Shown piece by piece: positions 35,544 through 43,792 of a DNA stretch of 64,000 nucleotides. The stretch spans positions 806,001-870,000 of the forward strand of contig FNPS01000001.1 in the NCBI GenBank assembly GCA_900107365.1, written 5' to 3'. The notes under the pieces were generated by a model. It saw only the letters and a program-made list of their open reading frames with translations. It was not told the origin of the DNA and made no database searches. A program made the translations under genes and the position numbers. This DNA comes from Flavobacterium aquidurense. GTDB taxonomy: Bacteria; Bacteroidota; Bacteroidia; Flavobacteriales; Flavobacteriaceae. Each line of letters opens with the position of its first letter. Within the stretch, counting starts at the first letter, position 1.

Positions 35544-36017
35544 ATGAAAAAATTAGTATTCGCCTTAGTGCTTTTTATGAGTGTATTTTTTGCTCATGCA
35601 CAAGTTTCAATTAATGTAAATATTGGAACTCCTCCAAGCTGGGGACCGGAAGGAAATGATGACAGCAGATATTATTATTTACCGGATATTGATACTTATT
35701 ATGATATTACTCAAAGACAGTATATTTATGATAACAACGGTAAATGGATTCGTGATAAAAGACTTCCTTCACAGTACAGAAATTATGATTTGTATGGAGG
35801 TTATAAAGTAGTTTTGAATGATTATAATGGAAATACTCCCTATACATATCACAAGAAACACAGAGAAAATTATCCAAAAGGATATCATGGAAAACCTCAA
35901 AAAAACAGAGGCAACAAACCAGAGAAAAACAAATCTGATCACAAACACGGAAATGAAAATCAGAAAAATTCAAAAGGAAATTCTGGTAAAGATCATAAGC
36001 ATGATGATCATCATTAA
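35544..36017 (+). CDS. Secreted Tyr-rich protein with basic His-rich tail, function unknown
   Basis: 157 residues, signal peptide to about AHAQ (residue 20). The middle is aromatic and repetitive in feel: PPSWGPEG, RYYYLPDIDTYYDI, QRQYIYDNNGKWIRDKRLPSQYRNYDLYGGYKVVLNDY. The last 55 residues are Lys/His/Asn/Gly-rich with little hydrophobicity and end HKHDDHH. I recall proteins of this appearance in Flavobacteria but no function. The tail could bind metal, nucleic acid or anionic polymer. Single gene with its own terminator. Confidence 0.8.
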   Translation: MKKLVFALVLFMSVFFAHAQVSINVNIGTPPSWGPEGNDDSRYYYLPDIDTYYDITQRQYIYDNNGKWIRDKRLPSQYRNYDLYGGYKVVLNDYNGNTPYTYHKKHRENYPKGYHGKPQKNRGNKPEKNKSDHKHGNENQKNSKGNSGKDHKHDDHH

Positions 36018-36035
36018 TTAAAAATAGAATAAATC

Positions 36036-36067
36036 AAAAACGCCTCAAGTATCTGAGGCGTTTTTTT
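36036..36067 (+). terminator. Intrinsic terminator
   Basis: CGCCTCA-AGTATC-TGAGGCG with A-run before and T-run after; nearly the same stem as the terminator at 35380. Confidence 0.88.
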
Positions 36068-36106
36068 GTAAAACAATCACCTTAAATGCTATATCTTTAA
36101 AAGACT

Positions 36107-36114
36107 TACATTTG
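36107..36114 (+). promoter_or_regulatory. -7 box before the Crp/Fnr gene
   Basis: TACATTTG matches TAnnTTTG, 41 bases before the ATG at 36156. A -33 box is not evident. Confidence 0.45.
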
Positions 36115-36155
36115 TTATTCAAATAAGCTGCATTACCATTTCAAAATCAAAAACA

Positions 36156-36737
36156 ATGTTTGATGTCTTTTTTTCTCATGTTCTCAAAAAAGTTTCCCTT
36201 ACAGAGGAAGAAAAAAGCGTTCTAAAAAGCTTTTTTGTGGCTAAAAATCTTCAAAAGAAAGAATTTTTACTTCAGGAAGGCGAAGTTTGCAAGTACCTCT
36301 CCTTTGTTTCAAAAGGCTTGCTGCGTTCGTATCACATCGATGAAAAAGGCGATGAGCACATGAATTTGTTTGCTTGGGAGGGCTGGTGGACCTCTGATAT
36401 CTATAGTTTTAGTTTTAATGAAACTGCCCAGTTTAATATTGACGCTTTGGAAGATTCTGAACTGTTGCTGATTACCAGAGAAAATTTAGATGAAATGACT
36501 TTGCAAATCCCTAAGATGGATCGTTATTTTCGTATCCTTTTCCAAAATAGCCTTGCAACAAAGGAACGAAGACTGGTAAGTTCGAATTCGTATACTGCCA
36601 AAGAAAAATACATTCAATTGGCTGAAAGCAATCCGCAGATGATACAGCGCGTTCCTCAAAATTTAATTGCCTCTTATCTGGGTTTGGCACCGGAAACACT
36701 GAGTCGTATTAAAAAGAATATTGCTTTAGGGAAATAA
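36156..36737 (+). CDS. Crp/Fnr-family transcriptional regulator
   Basis: 193 residues. Cyclic-nucleotide-binding-like beta-roll (residues about 25-125: LLQEGEVCKYLSFVSKGLLRSYHIDEKGDEHMNLFAWEGWW) and a C-terminal helix-turn-helix (VPQNLIASYLGLAPETLSRIKK). The recognition helix carries E180-T-L-S183-R184, the E..SR set that in FNR reads TTGAT. There is a single Cys in the sensor, so it is not an iron-sulfur FNR, and cAMP-binding residues are not obvious. A TTGAT-N4-ATCAA site lies 28 bp downstream of the stop, in front of the next gene. Confidence 0.88.
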   Translation: MFDVFFSHVLKKVSLTEEEKSVLKSFFVAKNLQKKEFLLQEGEVCKYLSFVSKGLLRSYHIDEKGDEHMNLFAWEGWWTSDIYSFSFNETAQFNIDALEDSELLLITRENLDEMTLQIPKMDRYFRILFQNSLATKERRLVSSNSYTAKEKYIQLAESNPQMIQRVPQNLIASYLGLAPETLSRIKKNIALGK

Positions 36738-36765
36738 TCAATTCCTCTAAATTTAAATGTATTAC

Positions 36766-36794
36766 TTGATCCAGATCAACGGGCAGTAATTTTG
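36766..36794 (+). promoter_or_regulatory. FNR-type box on the promoter of the NmrA-like gene
   Basis: TTGATCCAGATCAA (36766-36779) is a perfect TTGAT-N4-ATCAA. Its TTG can serve as the -33 element for TAATTTTG (36787-36794) at an 18-base spacer. A second TAATTTTG lies at 36802-36809. Confidence 0.65.
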
Positions 36795-36837
36795 GGCAGC
36801 TTAATTTTGTGTTTTTAAATTTTAAATACAAAAAGCA

Positions 36838-37725
36838 ATGTCACAAGTACTTCCAAAAATATTAATTACCGGCGCGACTGGTCAGGTCGGCAGTAAAACA
36901 ATTGATTTTCTTTTATCTAATGCTGAAATTGAAATTATTGCAGCAGTACGAACGCCAGAAAAAGCAAAACCTTTTACTGCATTAGGCATTAAAACAGTTT
37001 TACTTGATTTTGATGATGAAAACACACATCTGGCAGCACTAGAAGGTATTGACCGACTTTTGATAGTGACCGGTTATACGGTTGATATGCTGCGCCAAAG
37101 CAAGGTCTTATTGGATAATGCCAGAAAAGCAGGAGTAAAGCATGTTGTACATTTGGGGGCATGCGGTCCTGATGATACCACTATTGGACACTGGGCCTGG
37201 CATCAGTTAGTAGAACGTTATATTGAATGGTCTGGTTTTACGTTTACACATTTGCGTCCTGAGACTTTTATGCAAAATTTGCTCAGTTATGGTGGTAAAA
37301 AAGCAATTACAAACGGCGTAATAAACGCATATGTTGAAGGAGCCCGTTTGAGTTGGGTTGATGTTGCCGATGTAGCTCAGGTGGCGGCGATCGCGCTGCA
37401 ATATCCGGAAGCACATGCAGGTAAAACATACAGGTTAGGATATGATGCTTGTTCGTTTGATGAATTGGCCTTAAAAATGAGTTCCATTATTGGAAAGCCT
37501 TTTCGTTATGAAGCACTTTCGCCAGATGTTTTTCTTCAAAATATGATCGAAGCTGGGGCAGAAATGGCGTATATGGGTTGTGTGTATGACCACTGGAAAA
37601 GGTATGCTGCAGGAACAATTCCGGGAGCCGATGAAACGTTTGATAATTTTAAAAGCATTACGGGAAAAGAACCAACAAAATGGAATGCCTTTATAGAAAA
37701 ACATAAAGCAGAGTTGAATTATTAG
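36838..37725 (+). CDS. NmrA-like NAD(P)-binding reductase
   Basis: 295 residues. Atypical short-chain dehydrogenase: ILITGATGQVGSKTIDFLL binds NAD(P), AAVRTPEKAKPF supplies the phosphate-contact Arg, and HVVHLGACGPD corresponds to the active-site strand. The classical YxxxK is not in place (HWAWHQLVERYIEWSGF), as in NmrA/QOR2-type proteins that act as quinone reductases or redox sensors. Located 100 bp after a Crp/Fnr gene and behind an FNR-type box, so likely its regulated target. Confidence 0.85.
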   Translation: MSQVLPKILITGATGQVGSKTIDFLLSNAEIEIIAAVRTPEKAKPFTALGIKTVLLDFDDENTHLAALEGIDRLLIVTGYTVDMLRQSKVLLDNARKAGVKHVVHLGACGPDDTTIGHWAWHQLVERYIEWSGFTFTHLRPETFMQNLLSYGGKKAITNGVINAYVEGARLSWVDVADVAQVAAIALQYPEAHAGKTYRLGYDACSFDELALKMSSIIGKPFRYEALSPDVFLQNMIEAGAEMAYMGCVYDHWKRYAAGTIPGADETFDNFKSITGKEPTKWNAFIEKHKAELNY

Positions 37726-37740
37726 ATTCATTCACCAATA

Positions 37741-37778
37741 AAAAAGCCTTCAAATATTATTTTTGAAGGCTTTTTTTA
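37741..37778. terminator. Bidirectional terminator
   Basis: AAAAGCCTTCAAA and TTTGAAGGCTTTT arms around an AT loop between convergent genes, with A and T runs at both edges. Confidence 0.85.
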
Positions 37779-37797
37779 TGATTTGTAGTGTCAGTTT

Positions 37798-40146
37798 CTA
37801 ACTCGAAAAATTCAATCCCTTAGCTTTAAAACTGCTAAATAAAACCTGACGTGCACTACTAATACTTTCTTCAGTACGGTAAATACTGCACCAGAATTTC
37901 ACCAGAACTTTATATTTTCCTTCTGAAATAGCATTGTAGAAAATTTGTGGTGTTTTGGTTGTGTTTACCAAAGACAAACTTTCCAATGCCTCCATGATCG
38001 TTGCATTGATGTCGTCTGGGGTTGTATCACCAGTAATGTCTATAGAAACTTCAACTAATTTAAAATTGTCGGTATACGTCCAGTTGGTGATGTTTTGGGA
38101 TAATAAATTTCCATTCGGAATAATGATTTCGGCACCGTTTGGCGCATTGATTTTGGTAGTACGCAATCCCATTGATTTTACACGCCCAGATTCAGAACTA
38201 ATTTCGATCACATCCCCAATCTGAATCGGCTTGTCAAAAATTAAAATAATACCGGAAACGAAATTATTAACCACATTCTGAAGTCCAAGTCCAACACCGA
38301 CACCTAAAGCTCCTAAAAGAATACTCAATTTATCTAAAGGCATTCCGGATGCGGCAACAGCCAAAAGATAACCGCCAATTAAAACAATTAACCTTGTGAT
38401 AAGTAATTTAGAATGTTGTCTTTTGTTGACATTTTCTTCGTTTTCATCGTCAATTTCACCAAAGAAATAAGCAACATATTTTTGCAATAAATGAGCAATC
38501 CAGATAATGATAAAGAACAAGACAATATTTCCTAAAGTAAAAGTAATGCTTCCAATATTGTTAGGACGACTTAACAGCGCTCCTAAAGAAGTTCGAAGGG
38601 ATTGCCAAACATTTAAATTCGAAGCAATTACAACTACCCACATATAACCAATTACTAAAACGAAAGGCTTTTTGAGTGTATTGGAGAGGCTTTCGTGATC
38701 AAAAATTTTTTCTATACCACGTTTGATTCTGGTGGTATATATCTGCAGAATAATTATTTCTAAGATTATTTTCAACAGTACACTTAGCGCAACTATCTGC
38801 GTAAGCGAAATAAAAGCAGTCAGGCTTAACATATTCGAAAGCGAAACTCTTCCGAAGAGGTTATAAAGTATAGATAAACTATTAAAAGCGATGAAAATTA
38901 TACTGGCCCATTTAAAAAATCCCTGAATGTACAGTTGCTCTTTAAGGGTTTTAATTTGTACCAAGCCATAGCGTATTCCTAAAACATTTATTGCAATGAA
39001 AGCGCAACGTTGAAAGAATCCAACTTCAATAAAAAGATCCAGAAAACAAAGCGTAAAGAATAATCCCAGGAGAAACAACCAGTTTTTCATGGCTACTTTT
39101 GACCATTTATTCTTAAAAAGAATAGTCAAAATTCCGAGTAAAAGCAGTTGAAGCAATTCCAGGAACAAGGCTGGAGCAAACAAATTACTTACGACAGCAA
39201 TATTAAGTCCGATTACAGCAACGGGAATAAGAAAACCTCGGTTTAAATATTTAAAATTAAAAAGAGAGAGGTTTTCTGAATGTCCATTCGTTTTGAGATA
39301 TTTTAAATTGCGTGAAACATACCAGGCCAGAAGTCCCATAAAAAGTAGCAAAGTAATTAGTCCGCCCGTACGATAACTGAAATAATATGCTGCAACTTTT
39401 TCCTCAATCACTATTTTGGCGCTAATGTTTTGCGCCACGGTTTTTTTAGGAACAGAGTCGTTAATGCTCCATAAAAATGGATATTCTTTATGCAGCATGC
39501 TAATTCCCGACTTTTCAAGCTTGCCTTCAACAACCAATAAGGCATTCGAAACGGCTATTTTTCGTTGTACAGTAATTCTTTTTTTCTTGTTTAGAATTCC
39601 CTGATTTTTTGTCATCAGGCTATCTGTGCTTAGGTATTTTTTTCTAAGGTTGGCAAATTCTTTTTTAAACTGTTGACGACGGATCGTATCTTTTAAAAGC
39701 GTCATCAGATTTTTGTCTTTACGCAGTTCGATAAATCGACCTTTAATCTTTTCCAGCTTTTCATTTCGCAAATTGATAGCTGCATTCTGTTCGTCCAATT
39801 GTTGCTGAATTTCTTCCAGAACGGTTTGATACATTTGCTGGTTACGCACATTTGGATTGGCACCTTTTAAACTTGCTAAAATCAGGTCCAGTTTGCTTTG
39901 CGTTCTTTTAATTTCTCCAAACAAATGATGAGATGCGCTGTCAAAATCAGCATCATTATAAGCTGATTCCATCATTTCATTAGCCTTTTCAATAGCCATT
40001 AGGTATTCGCTATCGGTGGTGGCCTCTTCAAATAATTTGGAACGATTTTCCTTCTTTGGAGTAGCCGTTTGAGAATAGGAAAGTGGTGCGAAAAATAGCG
40101 CAAAAAGTAAGGCTAGTAAACAAAGAGAATTTCTTTTTTGAAACAT
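37798..40146 (-). CDS. MscS-family mechanosensitive channel with long periplasmic N-domain
   Basis: 782 residues. Signal peptide (SYSQ, about residue 26), a periplasmic coiled-coil-rich region to about residue 235, about ten membrane helices, and then the MscS core: LLGALGVGVGLGLQNVVNNFVSGIILIFDKPIQIGDVIEI (the Gly/Ala-rich pore helix), RVKSMGLRTTKINAPNGAEIIIPNGNLLSQNITNW, and the cytoplasmic cage. Longer than plain MscS and similar in plan to MscK/YbdG-type channels. Opens on membrane tension during osmotic downshock. Confidence 0.92.
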   Translation of the reverse strand: MFQKRNSLCLLALLFALFFAPLSYSQTATPKKENRSKLFEEATTDSEYLMAIEKANEMMESAYNDADFDSASHHLFGEIKRTQSKLDLILASLKGANPNVRNQQMYQTVLEEIQQQLDEQNAAINLRNEKLEKIKGRFIELRKDKNLMTLLKDTIRRQQFKKEFANLRKKYLSTDSLMTKNQGILNKKKRITVQRKIAVSNALLVVEGKLEKSGISMLHKEYPFLWSINDSVPKKTVAQNISAKIVIEEKVAAYYFSYRTGGLITLLLFMGLLAWYVSRNLKYLKTNGHSENLSLFNFKYLNRGFLIPVAVIGLNIAVVSNLFAPALFLELLQLLLLGILTILFKNKWSKVAMKNWLFLLGLFFTLCFLDLFIEVGFFQRCAFIAINVLGIRYGLVQIKTLKEQLYIQGFFKWASIIFIAFNSLSILYNLFGRVSLSNMLSLTAFISLTQIVALSVLLKIILEIIILQIYTTRIKRGIEKIFDHESLSNTLKKPFVLVIGYMWVVVIASNLNVWQSLRTSLGALLSRPNNIGSITFTLGNIVLFFIIIWIAHLLQKYVAYFFGEIDDENEENVNKRQHSKLLITRLIVLIGGYLLAVAASGMPLDKLSILLGALGVGVGLGLQNVVNNFVSGIILIFDKPIQIGDVIEISSESGRVKSMGLRTTKINAPNGAEIIIPNGNLLSQNITNWTYTDNFKLVEVSIDITGDTTPDDINATIMEALESLSLVNTTKTPQIFYNAISEGKYKVLVKFWCSIYRTEESISSARQVLFSSFKAKGLNFSS

Positions 40147-40339
40147 AGTTGCAATGAATTTAGGGTTTCCAAATTTAATTTTTTTTAAGACACTTTAGCA
40201 GAAAATATTGAAATATTCTGACGTAAAAGAATTCAAAGGATTTTCAATTCTGAGCCTTATTATATCCTGTTTTTTTATAATAAAATATTATATTAGTTTC
40301 TAATTTTAGTAGAACCCAAAAATCTATAAACAGCAGTAA

Positions 40340-41941
40340 ATGGAAAATATCACCGTAATTATCATGTTACTATTTGGAGTTGCTTTTCTTAGTCTGGTAA
40401 GTAAAAGATATAATTTCCCAATTCCAATTGTATTAGTACTTTGTGGTGTAGTTATCAGCATAATTCCCGGACTTCCGGTTATTGCCCTGAATCCTGAAGT
40501 CGTTTTTATTATTTTTTTGCCTCCGCTTTTATATCACGCCGCCTGGTATACGAGTTGGTTTGAATTTAAAAAAACAATTAGGCCAATTACACTTGCTGCA
40601 GTTGGTTTAGTTTTGTTTACAACTATAGCTGTGGCCTTTGCAGCACATTGGCTGATAGATGATATGTCCTGGCCGTTAGCTTTTTTATTGGGTGCTATTA
40701 TTTCGCCTCCAGATGCAGTTTCGGCCACTTCAATAACAAAAGGTCTTGGTCTTCATCCGCGTCTTATTGCACTCCTTGAGGGGGAAAGTCTGCTCAATGA
40801 TGCCAGTGGATTAGTAGCGTATAAATATGCATTAGCTGCTATTTTAGCTGGAAATTTTGTTCTTTGGGAGGCTGGTTTGAATTTCTTTATTATGTCAACG
40901 CTTGGTATCGCGATAGGTTTAGTAGTAGGTTTTGTTATGAGTTTTGTGCATAAAAAGTTTGTTTGTGACGATATTATTGAAGCAACATTAACACTTTTAA
41001 CACCTTTTGCTTCCTATTTAATTGCAGAGCATTTCGAATGTTCCGGTGTGCTTGCTGTAGTAACGACCGGACTATATCTTTCGGCACGATCAGGCACTAT
41101 TTTTACGCATGAAAGCCGCATTATGGCGGTAACCATTTGGAGTATTCTTACCAATATTTTAAACGGTCTTATCTTTATATTAATTGGTTTACAGCTTCGT
41201 CATATTATCATCGGAATCAGTAATTATTCTGGCAGCTCTTTGTTTATATGGGGAGCGAGTATTAGTGCAGTTGTTCTTTTAGTCCGTTTTCTATGGGTAA
41301 TTCCGTCCACATTATTGCAGAAGTACTTAAGCAGTAAGAATAAACAAAAAGAAGAGTTTGATTATCGCAACATGATCATTTTTGGCTGGTCCGGAATGCG
41401 TGGTGTTGTTTCTATGGCGGCAGCTTTAGCTTTGCCTTTAATGATGAATGAAAAAGAGGCATTTCCTTTGCGTAATCTTATTATTTATCTGGTTTTTTGC
41501 GTTATCCTTTCCACGTTGGTTGTTCAGGGATTAACACTGCCATGGCTCATCAAAAAATTAAAAATTCAGCCTTATTCTATTATAGCCGAAGAATATGAAA
41601 TAAGAAATGTTATTGTTTCTGAAACAATTGCCCATATTGAAGATAACTTTTCGCTTCTCAATGACGATTTACTTCACAACATTAAAAGTAAATATGAAGT
41701 GAAGTTTAATCGTTTGCAGAAAACAGAACTTCCGGCTAATTTTTTTGGAAAAGGTAATATAATGGGAGGGCAAATATTTAATGAGTTCACCAAACTTCAA
41801 ATAGATTTGCTGAATGTAGAACGGGCAAAATTAGAAGTGATGCACAAACAAGGATCCGTCAATGAAGAAATTTTTCGAAAAATAGAAAAAGAACTGGATC
41901 TTGAAGAAACCCGTTTGTGGATGGAGATGTATGAAGATTGA
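40340..41941 (+). CDS. Na+/H+ antiporter, CPA1 (NhaP-like) family
   Basis: 533 residues with 12 or so hydrophobic segments. Ion-site helix IISPPDAVSATSITKGLGLHPRLIALLEGESLLNDASGLVAYKYA contains the ND pair typical of electroneutral CPA1 exchangers; FGWSGMRGVVSMAAALALPL is the second conserved stretch with the essential Arg. The C-terminal 120 residues form a cytoplasmic helical tail. Exports Na+ (or K+) in exchange for H+. Single gene; promoter in the 193-bp gap upstream not identified with confidence. Confidence 0.92.
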   Translation: MENITVIIMLLFGVAFLSLVSKRYNFPIPIVLVLCGVVISIIPGLPVIALNPEVVFIIFLPPLLYHAAWYTSWFEFKKTIRPITLAAVGLVLFTTIAVAFAAHWLIDDMSWPLAFLLGAIISPPDAVSATSITKGLGLHPRLIALLEGESLLNDASGLVAYKYALAAILAGNFVLWEAGLNFFIMSTLGIAIGLVVGFVMSFVHKKFVCDDIIEATLTLLTPFASYLIAEHFECSGVLAVVTTGLYLSARSGTIFTHESRIMAVTIWSILTNILNGLIFILIGLQLRHIIIGISNYSGSSLFIWGASISAVVLLVRFLWVIPSTLLQKYLSSKNKQKEEFDYRNMIIFGWSGMRGVVSMAAALALPLMMNEKEAFPLRNLIIYLVFCVILSTLVVQGLTLPWLIKKLKIQPYSIIAEEYEIRNVIVSETIAHIEDNFSLLNDDLLHNIKSKYEVKFNRLQKTELPANFFGKGNIMGGQIFNEFTKLQIDLLNVERAKLEVMHKQGSVNEEIFRKIEKELDLEETRLWMEMYED

Positions 41942-41945
41942 GATT

Positions 41946-41985
41946 AATTAGACAATTAGATAATTAGATAATTAGATAATTAGAA
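41946..41985. repeat. AATTAGAT tandem repeat
   Basis: Five consecutive 8-base units: AATTAGAC, three AATTAGAT, AATTAGAA. It is followed to about 42050 by degenerate GAATTTTG-type repeats. Non-coding gap between the antiporter and the LacI gene. Confidence 0.85.
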
Positions 41986-42131
41986 TGTTGGAATTTATAA
42001 TTTTGAATTTTGAATTTGGAATTTTTATTTTTGGAATTTTGATATTAAATAAACGCTAAAAAGGAAGCTTCTTTAGAAGAAAATATACTTGTTGTAAAAT
42101 AACTTATATTTACATTTTATATATTTAATTA

Positions 42132-43169
42132 ATGGAAGAGAATAAACACGTAACGATCTATGATATTGCAGAAAAGCTAAACCTGGCCACCTCTACAATT
42201 TCAAGAGCTTTAAAGGATCATCATTCTATAAGTGATAAAACGATCAAAAAAGTTAAAAAGGCTGCAAAAGAAATGGGATTTGTACCCAATACTCTTGCTG
42301 CAGGTTTGCGTGGCAACAAGACAAAAACTATTGGTGTGCTGATACCAACAGTTACACAACCCTTTTTATCCTCTTTAATTAGTGGTATCGAAATTACAGC
42401 TCAAAAATCGGACTATTCTGTTATCATTATGCAATCGCATGACTCGTATCATGAAGAAGTGAATATGGCAAAATCCTTATATAGCAACCGTGTGAGCGGT
42501 GTTATTTGCTCGCTTGCTATGGAAACCAGAGATACTTCGCATTTTCATCAATTTTCAAACAATAATATTCCGTTGGTTTTTGTCGACAGGGTTCCAAAAG
42601 ATTATAATACTTTCAGGGTTGTAATTGATAATTATTCTGCAGGTTACAAAGCCACAAAACATCTTATAGAGCAGGGTTGTCTTAGAATTGCACATTTAAC
42701 GGCGGGTTCGGAATTTGGAAACCTTTACAACGAAAGAAAAAGAGGGTATGTCGAAGCCTTAAGAGATCATAATTTACCTGTCGATGACGAATTGATTATT
42801 GATCTGAAAGCTGTTACTTATGAAGAAGGGGTAAAGGCAAGTAATAAATTGTTTGATATAAAACCACTTCCTGATGGCGTTTTTGCGTCAGGAGATATTA
42901 TTGCGGTCAGCGCGGTACAAACCGCCAAAAGAAGAGGTTTAAAAGTACCAGAAGACATTGCTATTATTGGCTTTAATAATGATCCAATCTCTCAAATTAT
43001 AGATCCTAATTTATCGACCATAACGCACCCTGCTGAAAAAATGGGAAAAGCGGCTGCAGATATTATTATAAAAAATCTGAAATCGGCTAAAAATGAAGAT
43101 GTACAGGAAATAGCTTTCTTAAACACGGAAGTACTTGTGCGTGAATCTTCTAAAAGAAAAGAATCCTAA
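42132..43169 (+). CDS. LacI-family transcriptional regulator of the xylan locus
   Basis: 345 residues. N-terminal helix-turn-helix and hinge: VTIYDIAEKLNLATSTISRALKDHHSISDKTIKKVKKAAKEMGFVPNTLAAGLRGNKT, followed by a periplasmic-binding-protein-like sensor (TIGVLIPTVTQPFLSSLISGIE; GVFASGDIIAVSAVQTAKRRGLKVPEDIAIIGFNNDPI). Encoded 623 bp upstream of susC in the same direction and ended by its own terminator. Its likely operator ACAACCGGTTGT lies on the susC promoter. The effector is probably a xylo-oligosaccharide or its product (inference). Confidence 0.9.
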   Translation: MEENKHVTIYDIAEKLNLATSTISRALKDHHSISDKTIKKVKKAAKEMGFVPNTLAAGLRGNKTKTIGVLIPTVTQPFLSSLISGIEITAQKSDYSVIIMQSHDSYHEEVNMAKSLYSNRVSGVICSLAMETRDTSHFHQFSNNNIPLVFVDRVPKDYNTFRVVIDNYSAGYKATKHLIEQGCLRIAHLTAGSEFGNLYNERKRGYVEALRDHNLPVDDELIIDLKAVTYEEGVKASNKLFDIKPLPDGVFASGDIIAVSAVQTAKRRGLKVPEDIAIIGFNNDPISQIIDPNLSTITHPAEKMGKAAADIIIKNLKSAKNEDVQEIAFLNTEVLVRESSKRKES

Positions 43170-43258
43170 TCAATTGGTTTTTAGATTTAACTTGTTTTAA
43201 ATTAAATACTTACCCTTTATTTTAAAAGATAAAAAATATCAGCAATGATTTTTTAATA

Positions 43259-43297
43259 ATAAAAACTCCTTTCAATTCGATTGAAGGGAGTTTTTTT
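43259..43297 (+). terminator. Terminator of the LacI-type gene
   Basis: ACTCCTTTCAAT-TCG-ATTGAAGGGAGT (one G-T pair) with A-run and a run of nine T. Confidence 0.85.
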
Positions 43298-43647
43298 TTG
43301 TTTTACAGGCAACCGATTGTTTTTACATGATGTTTATTTAAAGCTTGTGATTCAAACATCTCCATTTTTCTTCAAATCAACAGGATCGTAACTGGCATTG
43401 CACTCTTAACTCTTATTTGTATGAATTATTTGAATTTACTTTTTTGAAGGGAAACTAAAGCAGAAAAATTATTTTACAAGATGATTTTTGTGTTTTTTTT
43501 AAATAAACAGACAATCTTTCTTTTTATCTACAACGTTTTCGTTGTTTATAATTACTATTTTATGAATTATTTAATATTTTGTGATTAAAAATACAGATAT
43601 GATTTTTTTAAACATGATTTTTAATTAAATTAAAATAAAAAAATTAA

Positions 43648-43685
43648 ACAACCGGTTGTGTGTTGTTGTAATTTATATATATTTG
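43648..43685 (+). promoter_or_regulatory. susC promoter with LacI-type operator
   Basis: Perfect palindrome ACAACCGGTTGT (43648-43659) has the central CG and AACCGGTT core common for LacI-family sites. The TTG at 43656-43658 inside it, 19 bases, and TATATTTG (43678-43685) form a Bacteroidota promoter, so binding would block transcription of the whole locus. Confidence 0.65.
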
Positions 43686-43792
43686 TTTTATAAAGGTGAA
43701 ATACGGATTCGTTTTCAGTGCGAAATGAAAAATTTTAAGCCTTTATAAAAAACTAACTTAAACCTTACATTAACTAATTAAACCAACCATTT

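Larger units (their letters stand above)
43170..43792 (+). other. 623-bp control region between lacI-type gene and susC
   Basis: Holds a terminator (43259-43297), a near-copy of the operator (GCAACCGATTGT, 43309-43320), ACAACG-TTTT-CGTTGT (43530-43545), the operator/promoter at 43648-43685 and about 100 bases of 5' untranslated sequence. No open frame looks coding. Confidence 0.6.
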
